From Pseudomonadota bacterium (GTDB lineage Bacteria > Pseudomonadota > Gammaproteobacteria > Burkholderiales > Rhodocyclaceae), in assembly GCA_018262095.1 (NCBI GenBank), contig JAGTRW010000043.1, positions 1-33,567 on the forward strand: a stretch of DNA of 33,567 nucleotides, read 5' to 3'. The notes beneath the pieces were generated by a model. That model searched no databases and was not told the DNA's origin. It was given only the letters and a program-made list of their open reading frames with translations. Of this stretch, positions 23,438 to 32,127 are shown piece by piece; position 1 is the first letter of the stretch; each line of letters starts with the position of its first letter. The translations under genes and the position numbers were made by a program.

Positions 23438-23845
23438 ATGGGCTTGGAACAAGAGGCTGGCAAGGCCGGGGAGAATCCGGCGGAGCAAGGCTTCGTCGTG
23501 ATCTGCCTGTGCGCGCAATGGTGCGGCACCTGTCGCGACTATCGCGCCGGGTTCGATGCGCTGACGCCTGAGTTTCCGGGAATCCGCTTCAGTTGGCTCG
23601 ATATCGAAGAGCAGGCTGACGCGCTCGGCGACCTCGATATCGAAAATTTTCCGACGCTCTATATCCGGCGCGGTGACTCGGTGCTCTTCTTCGGGACGAT
23701 GCTGCCGCATCTGGGCAATTTGCGCCGCTTGATCGAGACCTTTCTCGAACAGACGCCCGAGCAAAGCCGGGATTATGCGCGCTCGACGCCGGAGCGCGCC
23801 GGCTGGCAGGACGATCCGGATCTTCGCGAGCTGGGCGGCCGGTGA
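23438..23845 (+). CDS. thioredoxin-fold protein
   Basis: A 135-residue cytoplasmic protein with the redox motif W28-C29-G-T-C32 and the cis-proline loop N-F-P-T-L-Y-I. A further Cys pair lies just before it (C23, C25). There is no signal peptide. The C-terminal tail is long and charged compared with thioredoxin. It lies 9 bp after the Old Yellow Enzyme and 36 bp before the sensor kinase; a redox-linked role with the first is plausible but unproven. Confidence 0.82.
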   Translation: MGLEQEAGKAGENPAEQGFVVICLCAQWCGTCRDYRAGFDALTPEFPGIRFSWLDIEEQADALGDLDIENFPTLYIRRGDSVLFFGTMLPHLGNLRRLIETFLEQTPEQSRDYARSTPERAGWQDDPDLRELGGR

Positions 23846-23881
23846 ATCCTGTGCGCCCAGCGAGAGCGCCGGCCGGGTTCT

Positions 23882-26407
23882 ATGAACGATAGAGCGGCGC
23901 TCGTCCGCGGTTGGACGACGCGCTGCCTGCTCGCCGGGTCGGTCCTGGTGTTGCTGCTGCTGTTGGCGTTCCAGCTCGGCTTGAGCTACCTGGATCAGAT
24001 CCGCAGTGCCGAAGTCAGCACGCGCAACCTGGCGGCGATCCTCGACGCGCGACTCGAGGCGACCTTGCGTCGCACCGATGCCGATCTGCAGGCGCTGGCC
24101 CGTGAAATTCCGGTCGCGGCGCTGAACCAGAAAGCGGTCGCGCGTTACGCGCCGCGCATCAACCCTCGCCTCGACAGCAGTTTGCTCAACATGAATGAAA
24201 TGGCCGGCTATCGCGTTCATGACGCCAATGGCGACACCCTCTATGCGTCAGGCAAGGTGCATCGCACACCGGTCAACATCGCCGGCCGCGCGTATTTCCA
24301 GCGGCTGCGCGACGATCCCTCGGCCGGGTTGGTGTTCTCCGACGTGGTCGCCAGGCGCAGCACCGGCAGGCCGGTGCTGGTCGTCGCGCGCGCCTTGCGC
24401 GATCGCCAGGGGAAGTTCCTGGGCATCGTCAATGGCTTGGTCGAACTCGAGTATTACCGCAGTCAGTTCAAGGCGCTCGACCTCGGCATGCAGGGAATCG
24501 TTGCGCTGCGCCGCAGCGACAGCCAGGCGCTGGTCGTCCGCGTACCGGAACTGCCGGGCGGGGCGAACGCGGCGCTCTCGCCCGATCATCCGGTCGTCAG
24601 ACGCCTGGCTTCGGGTGAACAGGCGGTGACGTTGCACTATGCGGCTGAGCCTGACCATGTCACGCGCATCATGGGGATTCAGACGATGTCGAATTTTCCC
24701 TTCTATTTCGCCGTCGGCGTCGGCCAGGATGAAGTGCTCGCCGGCTGGCGTCAGCAGGCGCTGGTGGTCGGCGTAAGCACGCTGTTGCTGCTCGGGCTGT
24801 TCGCGGCGCTGCTCTGGCGCTTGTGGACCATGCGTCGGCGCGAAGCGGTGATGCTCTGCTCTTTGGCGCAGAGTGCGGCGCAGTTTCGCAAGCTCGCCGA
24901 GATCGTTCCGGTGGGAATCTGCCACCTCGATGTCGATGGAAAATACACCTACGTCAACGGGCGTCATCTCGAACTGACCGGTCGCAGTCGTGACGAGCTA
25001 TTGGGGCAGCACTGGTCGACCTGCTTGCATCCAGACGACCGCGTGGCGATCGGTGGTTCGTGGGGAAAACCGGGCACGATGGTCGGTACCCTGGTCGCCG
25101 AATATCGCTTTGTTCGCCCCGACGGGCAATTGATCCATGTGCTCGGCGAGCTTTGCGACGAGGTCGAGGCGGACGGTCAGGTGCAGGGCTACCTCATCGC
25201 GCATACCGATATCACCCGGCGCCGCGAAATCGAAGCCGAGCTGCTGGTCGCCAAGCAGCAGGCGGAGCGGTCGAATCTCGACAAGACCCATTTTCTGGTG
25301 GCGGCCAGTCACGACCTGCGCCAGCCGATCCAGGCCATCAACCTGTTTCGCGACGCGCTGGGTCGAACCGCGCTGTCCGAAGAGCAGCAAACGATTTCGA
25401 ACTTCCTCGCCTTGTCGGTCCATTCGCTGGGTGAAATGCTCTACGCGCTGCTCGACATCTCAAAGCTCGATGCGGGCCAGTTCAAACCGCAAATGAGAGC
25501 GGTGTCGGTCGACGAACTGTTCGCCGCAATTGACGAAGCGTTTTCGCCATTGGCGCTGAGCAAAGGGCTGCGCTTCAAGCTCTTCTCTCCGCTCAAGGGA
25601 CTGCTGCTGCTGACCGACCCCGGAATCGGCTTCAGCGTGCTGCGCAATCTGATCGACAACGCGTTCAAATACACCGACGTCGGCGGCGTTCTGGTCGGCG
25701 CTCGCCAGCGCGGCGGCCGCGCGATCATCCAGGTCTGGGATACCGGCATCGGCATTGAATATTCGTTGGGCCAGCAGATTTTCGACGAGTGTTTTCAGGT
25801 CAACAACGGCTCGCGCGACCGCAGCAAAGGACTGGGGCTGGGCCTGTCGATCGCGCGACGCATGGCGCAATTGCTCGGCGGAGAACTGCGTTTCCGTTCG
25901 CGACTCGGCCGGGGAACAGTCTTCGAGGTCAGCCTGCCGCTGGCCAAAGATTCGGCGGTGGTGACCGTCGCGGGCGCTGAAGACGGTCGATCGTGCGCGC
26001 CAGAGGACGGTGCCGTGGCCCTCCTGCGCGGTTGCCGCGTGGTGGTCGTCGAGGACGATGCGATGGTCGCCAAGGCGATCGAGATCGCTTTGCAGAATGT
26101 GGGTGTCGACGTCGCAGTTTTTGCCGACGCCGAGCAGGCGCTGGCCTGGCCGGGAATTCTCGGCGCCGCTTTTTACCTTTCCGACTTCACGCTGCCCGGC
26201 GCCAACGGTCTGAGCTTGCTCGATGCGCTCGAACAACGTTCGGCGTCGCCGATCAGTGCCGCGCTGATGACCGGTGAAACCTCGCCGCAGCTGCTCGGTC
26301 TGATGCGCGCATCGTGCTGGCCGGTGCTGGTCAAGCCGGTCGGTCTGTCGAGTCTGCTGGCGCTGATGCAGCGTGCGCTGGTGACCCGGGCAGTGATCGC
26401 GCGTTGA
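23882..26407 (+). CDS. hybrid sensor histidine kinase / response regulator
   Basis: An 841-residue membrane sensor. Order of parts: membrane segment at about 12-34; a periplasmic Cache-like sensor region up to about 290 (with F-S-D-V-V-A-R-R-S-T-G-R); a second membrane segment at about 293-314; a PAS domain at about 330-445. Then come the HisKA H box with H477 (A-S-H-D-L-R-Q-P) and the ATPase domain with N-L-I-D-N-A-F-K-Y-T, D-T-G-I-G-I and G-L-G-L-G-L-S. The C-terminal receiver has acidic E-D-D, phospho-acceptor D768 and the Lys in V-K-P-V. All key residues are present. No separate regulator with a DNA-binding domain is adjacent; the NarL-type regulator at 31468 is 5 kb away. The ligand may be a small organic acid or amino acid, as for other Cache sensors. 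Confidence 0.93.
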   Translation: MNDRAALVRGWTTRCLLAGSVLVLLLLLAFQLGLSYLDQIRSAEVSTRNLAAILDARLEATLRRTDADLQALAREIPVAALNQKAVARYAPRINPRLDSSLLNMNEMAGYRVHDANGDTLYASGKVHRTPVNIAGRAYFQRLRDDPSAGLVFSDVVARRSTGRPVLVVARALRDRQGKFLGIVNGLVELEYYRSQFKALDLGMQGIVALRRSDSQALVVRVPELPGGANAALSPDHPVVRRLASGEQAVTLHYAAEPDHVTRIMGIQTMSNFPFYFAVGVGQDEVLAGWRQQALVVGVSTLLLLGLFAALLWRLWTMRRREAVMLCSLAQSAAQFRKLAEIVPVGICHLDVDGKYTYVNGRHLELTGRSRDELLGQHWSTCLHPDDRVAIGGSWGKPGTMVGTLVAEYRFVRPDGQLIHVLGELCDEVEADGQVQGYLIAHTDITRRREIEAELLVAKQQAERSNLDKTHFLVAASHDLRQPIQAINLFRDALGRTALSEEQQTISNFLALSVHSLGEMLYALLDISKLDAGQFKPQMRAVSVDELFAAIDEAFSPLALSKGLRFKLFSPLKGLLLLTDPGIGFSVLRNLIDNAFKYTDVGGVLVGARQRGGRAIIQVWDTGIGIEYSLGQQIFDECFQVNNGSRDRSKGLGLGLSIARRMAQLLGGELRFRSRLGRGTVFEVSLPLAKDSAVVTVAGAEDGRSCAPEDGAVALLRGCRVVVVEDDAMVAKAIEIALQNVGVDVAVFADAEQALAWPGILGAAFYLSDFTLPGANGLSLLDALEQRSASPISAALMTGETSPQLLGLMRASCWPVLVKPVGLSSLLALMQRALVTRAVIAR

Positions 26408-27184
26408 CTAGCGGCGGCGCTTGCGGCTGCGCGGCTGTCCGCGCTCGAGGATTTTTTGCGCCGTGCGGTCAAGTTCGACGGGGTGGGCCGCTTCGAGCTG
26501 GCGCAAGCGCTCGCTCAAGGTCGCCAAGGACGGCGGGAAGTCGCCTTCCTTGCCGGCAAAGACGATCTTGTTGTCGCCCTCTTCGGCTTCGACGACGACC
26601 GCCTTGCCGCCAAACGAATCGCTGATGCGCGCGATATAACTGCCGTAGCCGGTATCGTCGGCGCACAGGTTGACGACCAGCACGCCGCCCGTGCGCAGCG
26701 CATTGTGGCAATCGTCGTAAAAAGCGGCGCTGCACAGCTGGCGCGCCTGTCCGTTGCGATCGAAACCATCGACCAGCAGCACGTCGAAGCCTTCTGCTTC
26801 GTCGGCCGCGCGGCGAACGAAATCGGCGCCGTCGGCGCAGACAATGCGCAAGCGCGCGTCGTCGTCGGGAATGCCAAACTGGTGGCGCAGCGCGATCACT
26901 TCGGGCGATATTTCAATCGCCGTGAACTCGGCGTCGGGCAGGCGGCGGCGACAGTATTTGACCAGCGATCCGCCCCCCAGTCCGATCATCGCGATGCGCA
27001 AGGGCTTGGGCTGGAAGAGCAGGAAACCCATCATCGTTCGCGTGTAGTCGAGCACCAGGCGTTCGGGGTCGGCCTTGAGCATGCGGCTCTGGATCGTCGG
27101 AAAGCCGAAGTGCAGCGACAGTTCGCCCTCTTCTTCGAGGACCTGCGGCGATGCGGTGGAGTCGTTCGTGAGGTCGGTGAGCAT
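26408..27184 (-). CDS. spermidine-synthase-like methyltransferase-fold protein
   Basis: A 258-residue protein of the spermine/spermidine synthase fold. The nucleotide-binding motif is M-I-G-L-G70-G-G-S-L, with the acidic residue of the following strand in A-I-E-I-S-P-E. A second acidic site is D-G-A-D-F. It is shorter than typical SpeE and lacks clear putrescine-site signatures, so aminopropyl transfer is not certain. The C terminus is very basic (R-S-R-K-R-R-R). The gene starts directly after the stop codon of the convergent sensor kinase, with no spacer, and is divergent from the PEPCK-like gene. Confidence 0.82.
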   Translation of the reverse strand: MLTDLTNDSTASPQVLEEEGELSLHFGFPTIQSRMLKADPERLVLDYTRTMMGFLLFQPKPLRIAMIGLGGGSLVKYCRRRLPDAEFTAIEISPEVIALRHQFGIPDDDARLRIVCADGADFVRRAADEAEGFDVLLVDGFDRNGQARQLCSAAFYDDCHNALRTGGVLVVNLCADDTGYGSYIARISDSFGGKAVVVEAEEGDNKIVFAGKEGDFPPSLATLSERLRQLEAAHPVELDRTAQKILERGQPRSRKRRR

Positions 27185-27390
27185 GGCGCATTATCGCAGC
27201 CGGCACGCCACTTTCGCGAGTCATTTAAACCTTTCGGGTCGCTACTGGTCACATATTGCGCAGGCGGCGTCCGGCGATCGTTGTTCGCCGCACCGTCGTC
27301 GTGACGTTCTGACGCTGAAATTCTCCGGTGAAAAAATGGAACGATATTTCGATTTCATTGGCGCCGGGCCGGAAATCGTTCCTCTCAGGT

Positions 27391-27396
27391 TATACT
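27391..27396 (+). promoter_or_regulatory. -10 element of the PEPCK-like gene
   Basis: TATACT at 27391-27396 would give a transcript start near 27403 and a short leader before the ATG at 27430. No good -35 element is visible, so an activator may be needed. The rest of the 245-bp divergent intergenic region shows no clear operators. Confidence 0.45.
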
Positions 27397-27429
27397 GGCG
27401 ATGCTCAATTCAATGTAGGAACTGCAAAA

Positions 27430-30400
27430 ATGGATACTGGTTTGAACTCCCCCGTTGCCCCGTCGGATATCGCCGCCGAAGACCTCAACGCGGCGATCAA
27501 TCTGCGCCTCGCGTTGCTTGGCCTGCCGCTCGCGGCCGGCGCGGAGGAAGCGCCGATCACGCGCCTGATGGCGCCGATCCTCGCCCGCCAGCGCGAGTTG
27601 AGCCGTCGTCTGTCCGATCGGCTGTGCCCGGCGGATACCCGGATTCAGAGCTTCCTCAAGGAGTATCTGGCCGACGTCGGTCCGGCGCCGCAATTGCCTG
27701 GACGCAGTCTGGTGCTCGATCAGGCGGGGCTGGCGCGCGCCATGTCGTTGCCGGCCGCTGGCGATTTCTTCAAGTCGCCGCTGCTTTCGAGCTATCGCCT
27801 GCGCAACGGCGTGCTGCACAATCCGGCCAACGACCGGCGCACCACCGCCGGCGTTTTTCACATCGCCGAGGGCGGTCTGCCGGTCCCCGACGACAAGCTG
27901 GCGGTTCCCAAGCTGACTTTCGCGAAGCTGCTGGCGATGGCGCTCAACCCGCCGCCTGACTCGCTGCAGTTGCCGTTCACCGCCGGCCAAGCGGCGCCCG
28001 CGATGTGCTTCGTGTCGCTGCTGCTGCGTCCGCTGGTGGTTCCCGCCGTGCCCGGCTTCACCACCGAGAAGCGAATGGAAACGCGTTTCTTCGTTCCCGG
28101 CGGGCTGGTCGCCAACCTCGATTTCGTCGAAAGCATCTTCGGCAACGCCGGCGATCCCTATTTGCCGGAGAACGACGCGTCGCTCGACCCGGACAGCTGG
28201 ACCGGCCATACCGGCTGCGTGATTCTGGCGCCGCACCTGACGCATGTGCCCAAGCACCTGCTCGGCCTGCCGCACTGGGACGCGGCGACGCCGCTGCAAC
28301 GCCGCGATGGCATGTGCTACAAGAGCGAGAGCGAGCTCTATAACGGCGGCAACGCCTTCAAATTGTGCGCGCGCGACGCGCGCGGGGTGATCTTGACGAT
28401 CATCGCCGACAATTATTTCGGTTACTGCAAGAAGGAAATCAAGACCCAGATCAGCTATTCGGCGAATCTTTTCGGTTCGGCCGAGGAGGAGCACTCCGGC
28501 GGCGCGCTCGTTTTCCCGAGCTATAACGAGGGGCTCGAGTACACCGACCTGACGGCCGGCGATGCCTATTCGCTGGGCGACGTGCTGGCGCGCGACGGCG
28601 ACCGTTTCGCTCTGCAGCCGCAGGGCCACGCGCTCGACCGCACGCTGCCGCAGGTGGTGCTGGTTCCCGAGAAATCGACCTTCAGTCTGCGCACGCAGAC
28701 CGTGTCGTGGCCGAGCGCCGATGGCCAGACTTCGTCGATCAAGCTGCTGGCGGGAAAGACCTATATCGGGCCCAACGGTTACCGCATGCAGATGGAGCCG
28801 CCGAATGCCGAGCGTCGGCAATGGAGCCTGGTCGGCACCTCGGCGGACGTCACCGTCTGCCACAAGCCGAGCACGGTTTCGGGGGGCGGCAAGTCGGAGA
28901 TTTCGAAGGCGATCTCCGACGCCATCCTGGTCGGATCGGTTTACGTCGCCGATTTTGAGAAGGACATGGATAGCGTGACCGAAATTCTGGCGCGCGACTT
29001 CTCCGACCGCTTCTGCGATCCGGAAAAGAACGGCATCGACCATCGCCTGATTCTCAGCGCCGAGCGCTCGATGGGCAGCGTCATCAAGCTGCTGACGCCG
29101 TCGACACGCGACTACAACGACGACTACAACGCGTGGTTGCGCGCCATCCCGCAACACGTCAAGGAGCTGGTTTTCGTCGTCAAGCGCTTTCACCGGCCGG
29201 AATGGGGCGATGACTGGCGCAGCCATTATTCGCTCGATACCATCAACGGGCGTCCGGGCAACTCGCTCAAGCTCGACGGCAGCAAGCTCTATGTCAATAC
29301 GCTGCGCGTCGGCTTCGAGAAAGACGGTTCGTGGCGCGTTTTTGGCCTGCGCCACGACTTCCACCCGGCGATCAAGGTGCAGACCGAGGACGACATCACG
29401 GCCAGCGTCGTCGCCCCGGGGGGCGAACCCGAAGCGCTGTCGCGCAAGTACGTGCAGAACTGCGAGTACCGTCTGTTCCAGCGCCCCGACGACGCGATCC
29501 ACCGCGGTTATGACCGGCAGGCCGAGGCCGATATCGCGCAGCCGGGCAATTTCATTTCCAACTTCGAGCCGCTCGACGGCGATGATGCGCGCGAGCTGGT
29601 CGACGACGCGATCGGTTTTGGCGAGTTTACCGCGCCGATGCAGCAGCTGATCGCCGCCGCCGCGCAGGCGCCCGCCGCTTCGTCGCCGGCCTATTTCGTT
29701 TCGTCGGCGCACCCGCGTCTGGTCGGCGGAAAGCCGTCGAAGAATCCACGTTATCTGCAGCTGCGTTCCGATATCGCCTGCCCGCAGGAGACGGCGATCG
29801 CCGACCTGGCGATGCGCCTCTACCGCCGCCAGCCGACCAGCGCGCCGCTGATCACGCCGGTGCATGTGGTCGCCGCCGGCCGCCGCAACAATCCTCCGGA
29901 GGACGGCATCCACGCGCTCTGTCCATACAATCCGCTGCACTACATGGAATTGCCCGAGCTGTTCATCGAGTTCATCAGTTCGATGACCGGAAAATCGCCG
30001 TCGACCACCGGTGCGGGCTCCGAAGGCGCGCTGACCAAGGGGCCGTTCAACGCGTTGCCGGCGATCATCGACCTTAACGCGGCCTTCGTCTCGTTTGCCC
30101 TGACCGGCTACGACGGCTGGGTTTCGTCGGCCGGCTATGTCGGGCCCAATGTGCGCGTCGATCACGACGTCAGTCTGCTGATCCCCGAGATGTTCGCGCG
30201 CATGCGCCCGAGCGAGCGCGACGCCAAGAACCTGATCGCCCGTGGCGCGCTCGAGCGCGTCGCCGACTTCGAGCACCGCGGTCAACCGGTTCTCGCCAGC
30301 CGTCTCGGTTATCGAATGACGGCGCGTCTGGCGAGCGTCTACTTCGGACGCATCTTCCTGCATCCGCATGCGGTGTTCACCGATGAGATGCTGCGTCCGG

Positions 30401-30849
30401 AACTCCAGGACATGGATATCTTCGCCGACGGCGTCGCCAACATCGTCGCCACCCATCAACGCGTCGCCGAAAGCTATTTCACCGACGGCAGCATTGCGCT
30501 GGCCTGTCCGCCGCTCAAAGCCTTGCTCGAGATCATGGCGCACGGCAAAACGGCTGAAGGCCTCGGGCTGGAGGCCGACGCGGTGCGCTCGCTGTTTACG
30601 CGTGAAAGCGTGTTGGCCAGCGACTGGTACGCCGCGCGCCTCGACGCCAAACAGCATGCGGACGAGGCGCGGGTCAAGAGCGCGATGGCTGCGCTCTACG
30701 ACTTTCTCGATCGCCCCGGCAACTCGGGCGTGGCTCAGCGGCTCGGGCTCGCGGCGCGTCGCGCCGAGGTCCAGGCCGAGCGCGTTCGCGTCGGCTCGGC
30801 GGAATATCGCGCCGGACTGGTCGGCACCCTCGGCCTGCAGCCGCTTTGA
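27430..30849 (+). CDS. very large PEPCK-like protein, probable pyrophosphate-type PEP carboxykinase
   Basis: A 1139-residue soluble protein. A loop S484-G-G-G-K488-S-E-I-S resembles the kinase-1a phosphate loop of PEP carboxykinases (usually S-G-T-G-K-T-T-L-S). Other conserved-looking blocks are D-N-Y-F-G-Y-C-K-K-E-I-K-T-Q and S-A-E-R-S-M-G-S-V. The length and the altered loop fit PPi-type PEPCK, described from Propionibacterium and Entamoeba, which forms oxaloacetate and PPi from PEP, CO2 and phosphate. Recognition is by recall, not alignment. The ATG at 27430 follows TAGGA and a good -10 element; an in-frame ATG at 27328 lies upstream of that promoter. In a PHB/polyphosphate-type organism such an enzyme would connect PPi to anaplerosis. 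Confidence 0.65.
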   Translation: MDTGLNSPVAPSDIAAEDLNAAINLRLALLGLPLAAGAEEAPITRLMAPILARQRELSRRLSDRLCPADTRIQSFLKEYLADVGPAPQLPGRSLVLDQAGLARAMSLPAAGDFFKSPLLSSYRLRNGVLHNPANDRRTTAGVFHIAEGGLPVPDDKLAVPKLTFAKLLAMALNPPPDSLQLPFTAGQAAPAMCFVSLLLRPLVVPAVPGFTTEKRMETRFFVPGGLVANLDFVESIFGNAGDPYLPENDASLDPDSWTGHTGCVILAPHLTHVPKHLLGLPHWDAATPLQRRDGMCYKSESELYNGGNAFKLCARDARGVILTIIADNYFGYCKKEIKTQISYSANLFGSAEEEHSGGALVFPSYNEGLEYTDLTAGDAYSLGDVLARDGDRFALQPQGHALDRTLPQVVLVPEKSTFSLRTQTVSWPSADGQTSSIKLLAGKTYIGPNGYRMQMEPPNAERRQWSLVGTSADVTVCHKPSTVSGGGKSEISKAISDAILVGSVYVADFEKDMDSVTEILARDFSDRFCDPEKNGIDHRLILSAERSMGSVIKLLTPSTRDYNDDYNAWLRAIPQHVKELVFVVKRFHRPEWGDDWRSHYSLDTINGRPGNSLKLDGSKLYVNTLRVGFEKDGSWRVFGLRHDFHPAIKVQTEDDITASVVAPGGEPEALSRKYVQNCEYRLFQRPDDAIHRGYDRQAEADIAQPGNFISNFEPLDGDDARELVDDAIGFGEFTAPMQQLIAAAAQAPAASSPAYFVSSAHPRLVGGKPSKNPRYLQLRSDIACPQETAIADLAMRLYRRQPTSAPLITPVHVVAAGRRNNPPEDGIHALCPYNPLHYMELPELFIEFISSMTGKSPSTTGAGSEGALTKGPFNALPAIIDLNAAFVSFALTGYDGWVSSAGYVGPNVRVDHDVSLLIPEMFARMRPSERDAKNLIARGALERVADFEHRGQPVLASRLGYRMTARLASVYFGRIFLHPHAVFTDEMLRPELQDMDIFADGVANIVATHQRVAESYFTDGSIALACPPLKALLEIMAHGKTAEGLGLEADAVRSLFTRESVLASDWYAARLDAKQHADEARVKSAMAALYDFLDRPGNSGVAQRLGLAARRAEVQAERVRVGSAEYRAGLVGTLGLQPL

Positions 30850-30852
30850 ATC

Positions 30853-30884
30853 GCCGGCGCTGAAGCGCGGCGGGCCGCGCCGGC
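30853..30884. terminator. GC-rich stem-loop between convergent genes
   Basis: GCCGGCGC (30853-30860) pairs with GCGCCGGC (30877-30884) around a 16-nt loop, directly after the PEPCK-like stop codon and before the PhaM-like stop. No T tract; likely a shared 3'-end structure. Confidence 0.4.
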
Positions 30885-30907
30885 GGCTCGCCAGTTGCTC
30901 GCGCGGG

Positions 30908-31348
30908 TCAGGACGACTTCTTGCCGGTTTTTGGCGCGGGGGCGGGCGCCGGTTTCTCCATCGCCTGCTGCATTTGCGTTTGGATCTGCTGCATCAGCGC
31001 CCACGGCCACAGCGTCGACTGCAGCGGGTCCGGCGTTTCGTCCTTGGCGCCGGCTTCTTTCGCCGACTTGGCCGCGGGCGTTGGCGTCAGTTGCTCTGGA
31101 TTGATGCTGGCCATCGCGCGCACGGCCTTGAGTGCGCTGCACTGCATCTCAAGCGTCTGGATGGTCATCTGCAGCATCGACAGATTCATCTTGAGCCAGC
31201 CCTCGACTGCCTTGAGGTCGACCAGCCGTTTTTCGATTTCGTCGACGTCAAAGGTCGGCGTGACCATTCCAGGCAGCGAAAATCCCATCTTGCCCCACAG
31301 GTTCTGGGCGAATTCCAAAGGGTCGTTTGTTTGTTTGCTGTCCGGCAT
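30908..31348 (-). CDS. phaM: PhaM-type polyhydroxyalkanoate granule-associated protein
   Basis: A 146-residue protein with the characteristic N-terminal block of betaproteobacterial PhaM: D-P-L-E-F-A-Q-N-L-W-G-K-M-G-F, then P-G-M-V-T-P-T-F-D-V-D-E-I, D-L-K-A-V-E-G-W-L and L-Q-M-T-I-Q-T-L-E-M-Q. These form an amphipathic helical region. The C-terminal third is Ala/Pro/Lys-rich (P-A-P-A-P-K-T-G-K-K-S-S), similar in kind to the DNA-binding Ala-Lys tail of PhaM but shorter. In Ralstonia, PhaM activates PHB synthase and ties granules to the nucleoid. A strong ribosome site (GGAGG) precedes the ATG. It is divergent from the response regulator gene. Confidence 0.82.
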   Translation of the reverse strand: MPDSKQTNDPLEFAQNLWGKMGFSLPGMVTPTFDVDEIEKRLVDLKAVEGWLKMNLSMLQMTIQTLEMQCSALKAVRAMASINPEQLTPTPAAKSAKEAGAKDETPDPLQSTLWPWALMQQIQTQMQQAMEKPAPAPAPKTGKKSS

Positions 31349-31407
31349 GGCGGACCTCCTTCATAAGGCGTCGGATTATCTTCGGGCCAGGCCGTGCTAT
31401 TTGTGTG

Positions 31408-31423
31408 CCAAGCCCGGGCTTGG
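31408..31423. promoter_or_regulatory. perfect 16-bp palindrome upstream of the response regulator
   Basis: CCAAGCCCGGGCTTGG is a perfect dyad with no spacer, lying 59 bp from the PhaM start and 44 bp from the regulator start. It falls between TTGTGT (31401-31406) and the GTTAGA region, where a promoter spacer would be. It may be an operator or form a hairpin in RNA. Confidence 0.45.
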
Positions 31424-31467
31424 TGTTAGAGTACACGTTCATCATAACGCCACTTGCATTCGCCACC

Positions 31468-32118
31468 ATGACCAAACTCATCGTTGTCGAAGACCACGCT
31501 TTGGTTCGGGAAGGTCTTGTCCAGACCTTGCGTCAGATTGAGGAAGGCGTCGAGATTTTCGCGGTGGCCGATAGCATGGGGGCCAATTCGCTGCTCGAGC
31601 AGGAGTATCAGTTCGACCTGATGGTGCTGGATCTGGGCCTGCCCGGACTCGACGGACTTTCCTGCCTGAGAACCTTCCGTCAGCAATACGCGGCGATGCC
31701 GGTGGTGATCCTGTCGGCCTACGACGACGCCAATACCGTGAGCAAGGCGATGAAATTCGGCGCCGCAGCCTTTGTACCCAAGACCTGTTCGAGCGACCGC
31801 TTGCTGACCGTCTTGCGCGAGGTGCTGGCCGGCGAGATCGTCGCCCCGGATGCCTTGTTGAGCGCCAACGTCTCGGATGTTTCGCGGCACAAGCCGGTCG
31901 GTGCGCAGAGCAAGCCGTCGGATTTCGGCTTGTCGAAAAGGCAGGCCGAGGTGCTCGGTCTGATGGCGCGCGGCAAGTCCAACCGCGACATCGCGACCTT
32001 GCTCGGCTTGACCGAAGGCACCGTCAAGATTCACCTGACCGCGATCTTCAAGGTGCTGGGGGTGGCCAGCCGGACGCAGGCGATGGTGGTGGTCGCCCGC
32101 CGCGGTATTCGGCTCTAG
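31468..32118 (+). CDS. NarL/LuxR-family response regulator
   Basis: A 216-residue two-component regulator. The receiver has the acidic pair V-E-D-H, phospho-acceptor D55 (M-V-L-D-L-G-L-P-G), the switch Ser in I-L-S-A-Y and the Lys in F-V-P-K. The C-terminal LuxR helix-turn-helix begins L-S-K-R-Q-A-E-V-L and contains S-N-R-D-I-A-T-L-L-G-L-T-E-G-T-V-K-I-H-L. The ATG at 31468 is supported by the domain start; the frame is open 47 codons upstream through the palindrome. No kinase gene is adjacent, so the partner is unknown; the hybrid kinase at 23882 is a possible but distant candidate. Confidence 0.93.
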   Translation: MTKLIVVEDHALVREGLVQTLRQIEEGVEIFAVADSMGANSLLEQEYQFDLMVLDLGLPGLDGLSCLRTFRQQYAAMPVVILSAYDDANTVSKAMKFGAAAFVPKTCSSDRLLTVLREVLAGEIVAPDALLSANVSDVSRHKPVGAQSKPSDFGLSKRQAEVLGLMARGKSNRDIATLLGLTEGTVKIHLTAIFKVLGVASRTQAMVVVARRGIRL

Positions 32119-32127
32119 TTGACCGGC

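Noticed and set aside
27385-30657. 1090-codon reverse frame across the PEPCK-like gene
   Set aside because: Low-complexity Arg/Val/Gln/His composition typical of an antisense shadow; the + strand has a promoter, ribosome site and conserved-looking motifs.
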